The notes beneath the pieces were generated by a model. It did not search any database. It was not told the origin of the DNA and saw only the letters and a program-made list of their open reading frames with translations. From contig JANQNL010000092.1 in NCBI GenBank assembly GCA_028279585.1, positions 1 through 55,252 of the forward strand: a stretch of DNA of 55,252 nt. The letters are read 5' to 3'. Positions 54,401-55,252 of the stretch are shown here, piece by piece; within the stretch, counting starts at the first letter, position 1; the number at the start of each line of letters is the position of its first letter. This stretch comes from Thermoplasmatota archaeon. Lineage in GTDB: Archaea; Thermoplasmatota; Penumbrarchaeia; JANQNL01. The translations under genes were made by a program, and so were the position numbers.

Positions 54401-55217
54401 GTCCAAGTTCCCTGGAGAGACAGGCTTCGGCCTTGGCGAGAGCAGGAGCGCAACACTGCGAGCCTTCGAGACCATAGTCATCAATGTGTCTGTGACCATC
54501 CCGAACCTTCCAGAGTGGCCTGTTAAGCAGGACCTGGAGGCTGATGGGCTTCTTGCTTACCAGAACAACACGGTGATAGTCGAGGCCACGTCGCTGAAGG
54601 ATGTGAACGCCACCAATAGCGAGTATGGCTCCATCATAGTCAATCCAAAGACCCGTATCGTGGTCTCGACCACGGATGGCATAGACAACCACCAGCAGGT
54701 CATACCTGGTTCCACAGTCACATATCCACTGATGGTTCGGAACGCAGGGAACGTTGAGGACAACGCTGACCTGTTCGTCGAGGGTGACGAGAGGTATCTG
54801 CGCTGGGCGAACCTTCAGGGCATCTCACACAGCCTTGGGATCGGTGAGCAGAGCACTGCCGAGCTCACAGTGACACCAGCCATAAACGACATGCCTTACT
54901 GGCATGAGCAGGCACCACTGAACGTCAAGGCAAGGTCCAGCGACAATGTCATCCACTTATCCAGCACTATCTACACCAAGATCGTCATGGTCTATGTGGA
55001 GGACAGGTTGCTCGAGGTGGACCTTGGGCAGGAGATCGTGGTTCCAGTCCTTATCATGAACGTCCCGAAGCAGGGCGAGGCATCCGGAGTTGGCGCCGCC
55101 TATCCGGCTACCATAACAGTAGAGGCCGACCCACAGCCTGGAACGCTCTATCAGGGATGGAGGCTGGACTTCAGCACCACCACCAACGGCTCTGCGGTCA
55201 GCGGTGAAGGACATTAG
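51498..55217 (+). CDS. Giant exported CARDB/NEW3-type repeat protein
   Basis: A 1239-residue protein. A basic N-region precedes a hydrophobic signal segment (TRFLLVLLIIIAMISVLPML, residues 28-47), so export is expected. The rest is beta-sandwich repeats of CARDB / alpha-galactosidase-NEW3 type; phrases such as NTGNVPEKFNV, NAGNGVDTIDL, NLGNGNDTFNI and NAGNVEDNADL mark successive domains. N-x-S/T sequons are abundant. Unlike the other surface proteins in the window it has no C-terminal membrane helix: it stops at TAG 55215-55217 after SGEGH. It may be anchored by partners, or the stop may reflect a frameshift or split gene at the window edge. Function unknown; S-layer-like or accessory surface protein. 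Confidence 0.8.
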   Translation: MRKTGAGWSSMGLNGTVKKHGAKGPDMTRFLLVLLIIIAMISVLPMLSAENYVTATRAANDVGVQSTTLIDQTKYPFSLLSFSVTVENNDDTTLQSFDVGCTAERLGFGGFEPVTGNTTVDVAASATTDVNFQFTPGFESIYEIVAKVNLVGDSDSSNDELKVTISIIDQVDANITIMSHEDGVMYPDTAQVITARVANSGTQTITDAATVNLTISNATAEVFYDEVAVGAAALANPGDSTNVDFSSWTPPNLEVYTIRTSIDMASDEDGGNDIHSIDVTIASAATPAVEVTALEPVEQLIPPGHSTKEAGYETYQFTIKNIGLIEDTYDWYAYSGHGWIDGNNPTTGTTTLMQPGDEFGPILIDIKVPIGAAMGQPDRLNLTAVSQANTSVKSTAVVNTVTQEIYNVEVQDPASQWGIPGGEPLVYTFFIKNTGNVPEKFNVAIAGVQPGWRAELLSPAQGVTPYLAPGEGYPAVVFVFVPELNYDTRIEDHTFYGGDGYCTVEAWSSTTGVTDSGTAITYVELIYTVEMDVEPDIHYVQRDINKSQPVTFDISVRNICNYRDKVPEGRSIINFTVAGDTPKFVTQWGKNHTDEAMRYAANVNVLNITLDVGETDDALQLRVTVPHDPLSGTCTVNVTARSTGDGNGTGIEIPATASTRTVVNQSAGVVVIASTDEENPAYDNNTNGVPDWREGAPLDTLNLMFNVSNHGNGEDRYNLSVWVEPFGNDSVSEDWEPEMFGYKNQTKFLKPLIFNITECYDKVYANVTIPSGTSIGAYGWVYLRATSRTDGSIWSEDKIRISVIEGHAVDLEPEENTSRVYPDDYIVFQINVTNAGNGVDTIDLSLSYPMLLGWNVFLDYNYLLLGKGETRVVNLTINASSEADADMEFKVKVTGRSQEDPTKFDEVNCTAIVEQSVGVDVDILQPRMQGGKPGDTLYYMFTIENLGNGNDTFNINFTTYPYENWTVKSKFPGETGFGLGESRSATLRAFETIVINVSVTIPNLPEWPVKQDLEADGLLAYQNNTVIVEATSLKDVNATNSEYGSIIVNPKTRIVVSTTDGIDNHQQVIPGSTVTYPLMVRNAGNVEDNADLFVEGDERYLRWANLQGISHSLGIGEQSTAELTVTPAINDMPYWHEQAPLNVKARSSDNVIHLSSTIYTKIVMVYVEDRLLEVDLGQEIVVPVLIMNVPKQGEASGVGAAYPATITVEADPQPGTLYQGWRLDFSTTTNGSAVSGEGH

Positions 55218-55230
55218 CGAGGGGATGCAA

Positions 55231-55252
55231 ATGCCGGATTGTCCGGCGTGGT
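55231..55252 (+). CDS. Start of a possible next gene (3' partial)
   Basis: An ATG at 55231 (with another in frame at 55225) follows GAGGGG at 55219-55224, a good ribosome-binding site 6 nt upstream, and reads MPDCPAW to the window end. Only seven codons are visible, so it is a guess; a Cys-Pro start could be a zinc-binding protein. It is also possible that this is the shifted continuation of the preceding gene. Confidence 0.3.

Noticed and set aside
55215-55217. Amber stop read as pyrrolysine in the last large gene
   Set aside because: TAG ends several ordinary genes here (M14 peptidase, deacetylase-like, C25 protease, polysaccharide deacetylase), and nothing after this stop resembles a continuing domain in the same frame.

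Overview
The window is a piece of an archaeal chromosome. The diagnostic genes are ribosomal protein S6e, initiation factor aIF2-gamma and a PIN-domain nuclease in tight series, an archaeal-type valyl-tRNA synthetase, tRNA-Arg(CCT) without an encoded CCA, TATA-box promoters and short or absent leaders. A deduced methanogenesis-marker-12-like ASKHA protein and many secreted PKD/VCBS proteins suggest a Euryarchaeota/Thermoplasmatota-type lineage. That placement is an inference, not proven by anything read here.

Layout. 1-4790: a surface M14 carboxypeptidase (cut by the window start) followed 2 bp later by a CBS/coiled-coil/histone-deacetylase-like fusion. 4791-5081: two nested hairpins. 5082-7674: eukaryote-like aminopeptidase P and a membrane protein. 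7675-8003: a hairpin-rich repeat element with a perfect 28-bp palindrome. 8004-12519: lactate-permease-family protein with an added ectodomain and zinc ribbon, then PIN / aIF2-gamma / S6e. 12657-16694: VCBS-ASPIC-PKD surface protein. 16860-19986: small acidic protein, site-2 protease and the marker-12-like protein. 20065-20139: tRNA-Arg. 20282-35615: four very large exported proteins (VCBS/ASPIC, gingipain-like C25 protease, NosD-like beta-helix, fibronectin-like protein). 35885-41944: a complete phosphate-uptake operon pstS - pstC/A fusion - pstB - phoU - arsC. 41939-43871: ROK sugar kinase and polysaccharide deacetylase. 44226-44462: stand-alone Lrp/AsnC ligand domain. 44463-44804: long nested hairpin. 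44805-49857: valS with a downstream presenilin-like intramembrane protease. 49858-50250: second repeat element. 50251-51192: phosphoglycerate dehydrogenase. 51498-55217: another giant exported protein.

Much of the window encodes a cell surface: exported proteins usually have one C-terminal membrane helix and a strongly charged cytoplasmic tail. They sit near two intramembrane proteases (site-2 type and presenilin type), a C25 protease and an M14 carboxypeptidase, so a surface-protein turnover network is plausible.

Two observations stand out. First, the large extracellular domain of the PstC/A permease is recognisably homologous to the extracellular domain lodged between TM3 and TM4 of the presenilin-like protease, which links phosphate transport and intramembrane proteolysis through one sensor-like module. 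Second, a repeat family made of conserved C/G-rich end modules separated by variable hairpins occurs three times. Two copies are intergenic and one is read through in frame inside the presenilin-like protease gene.
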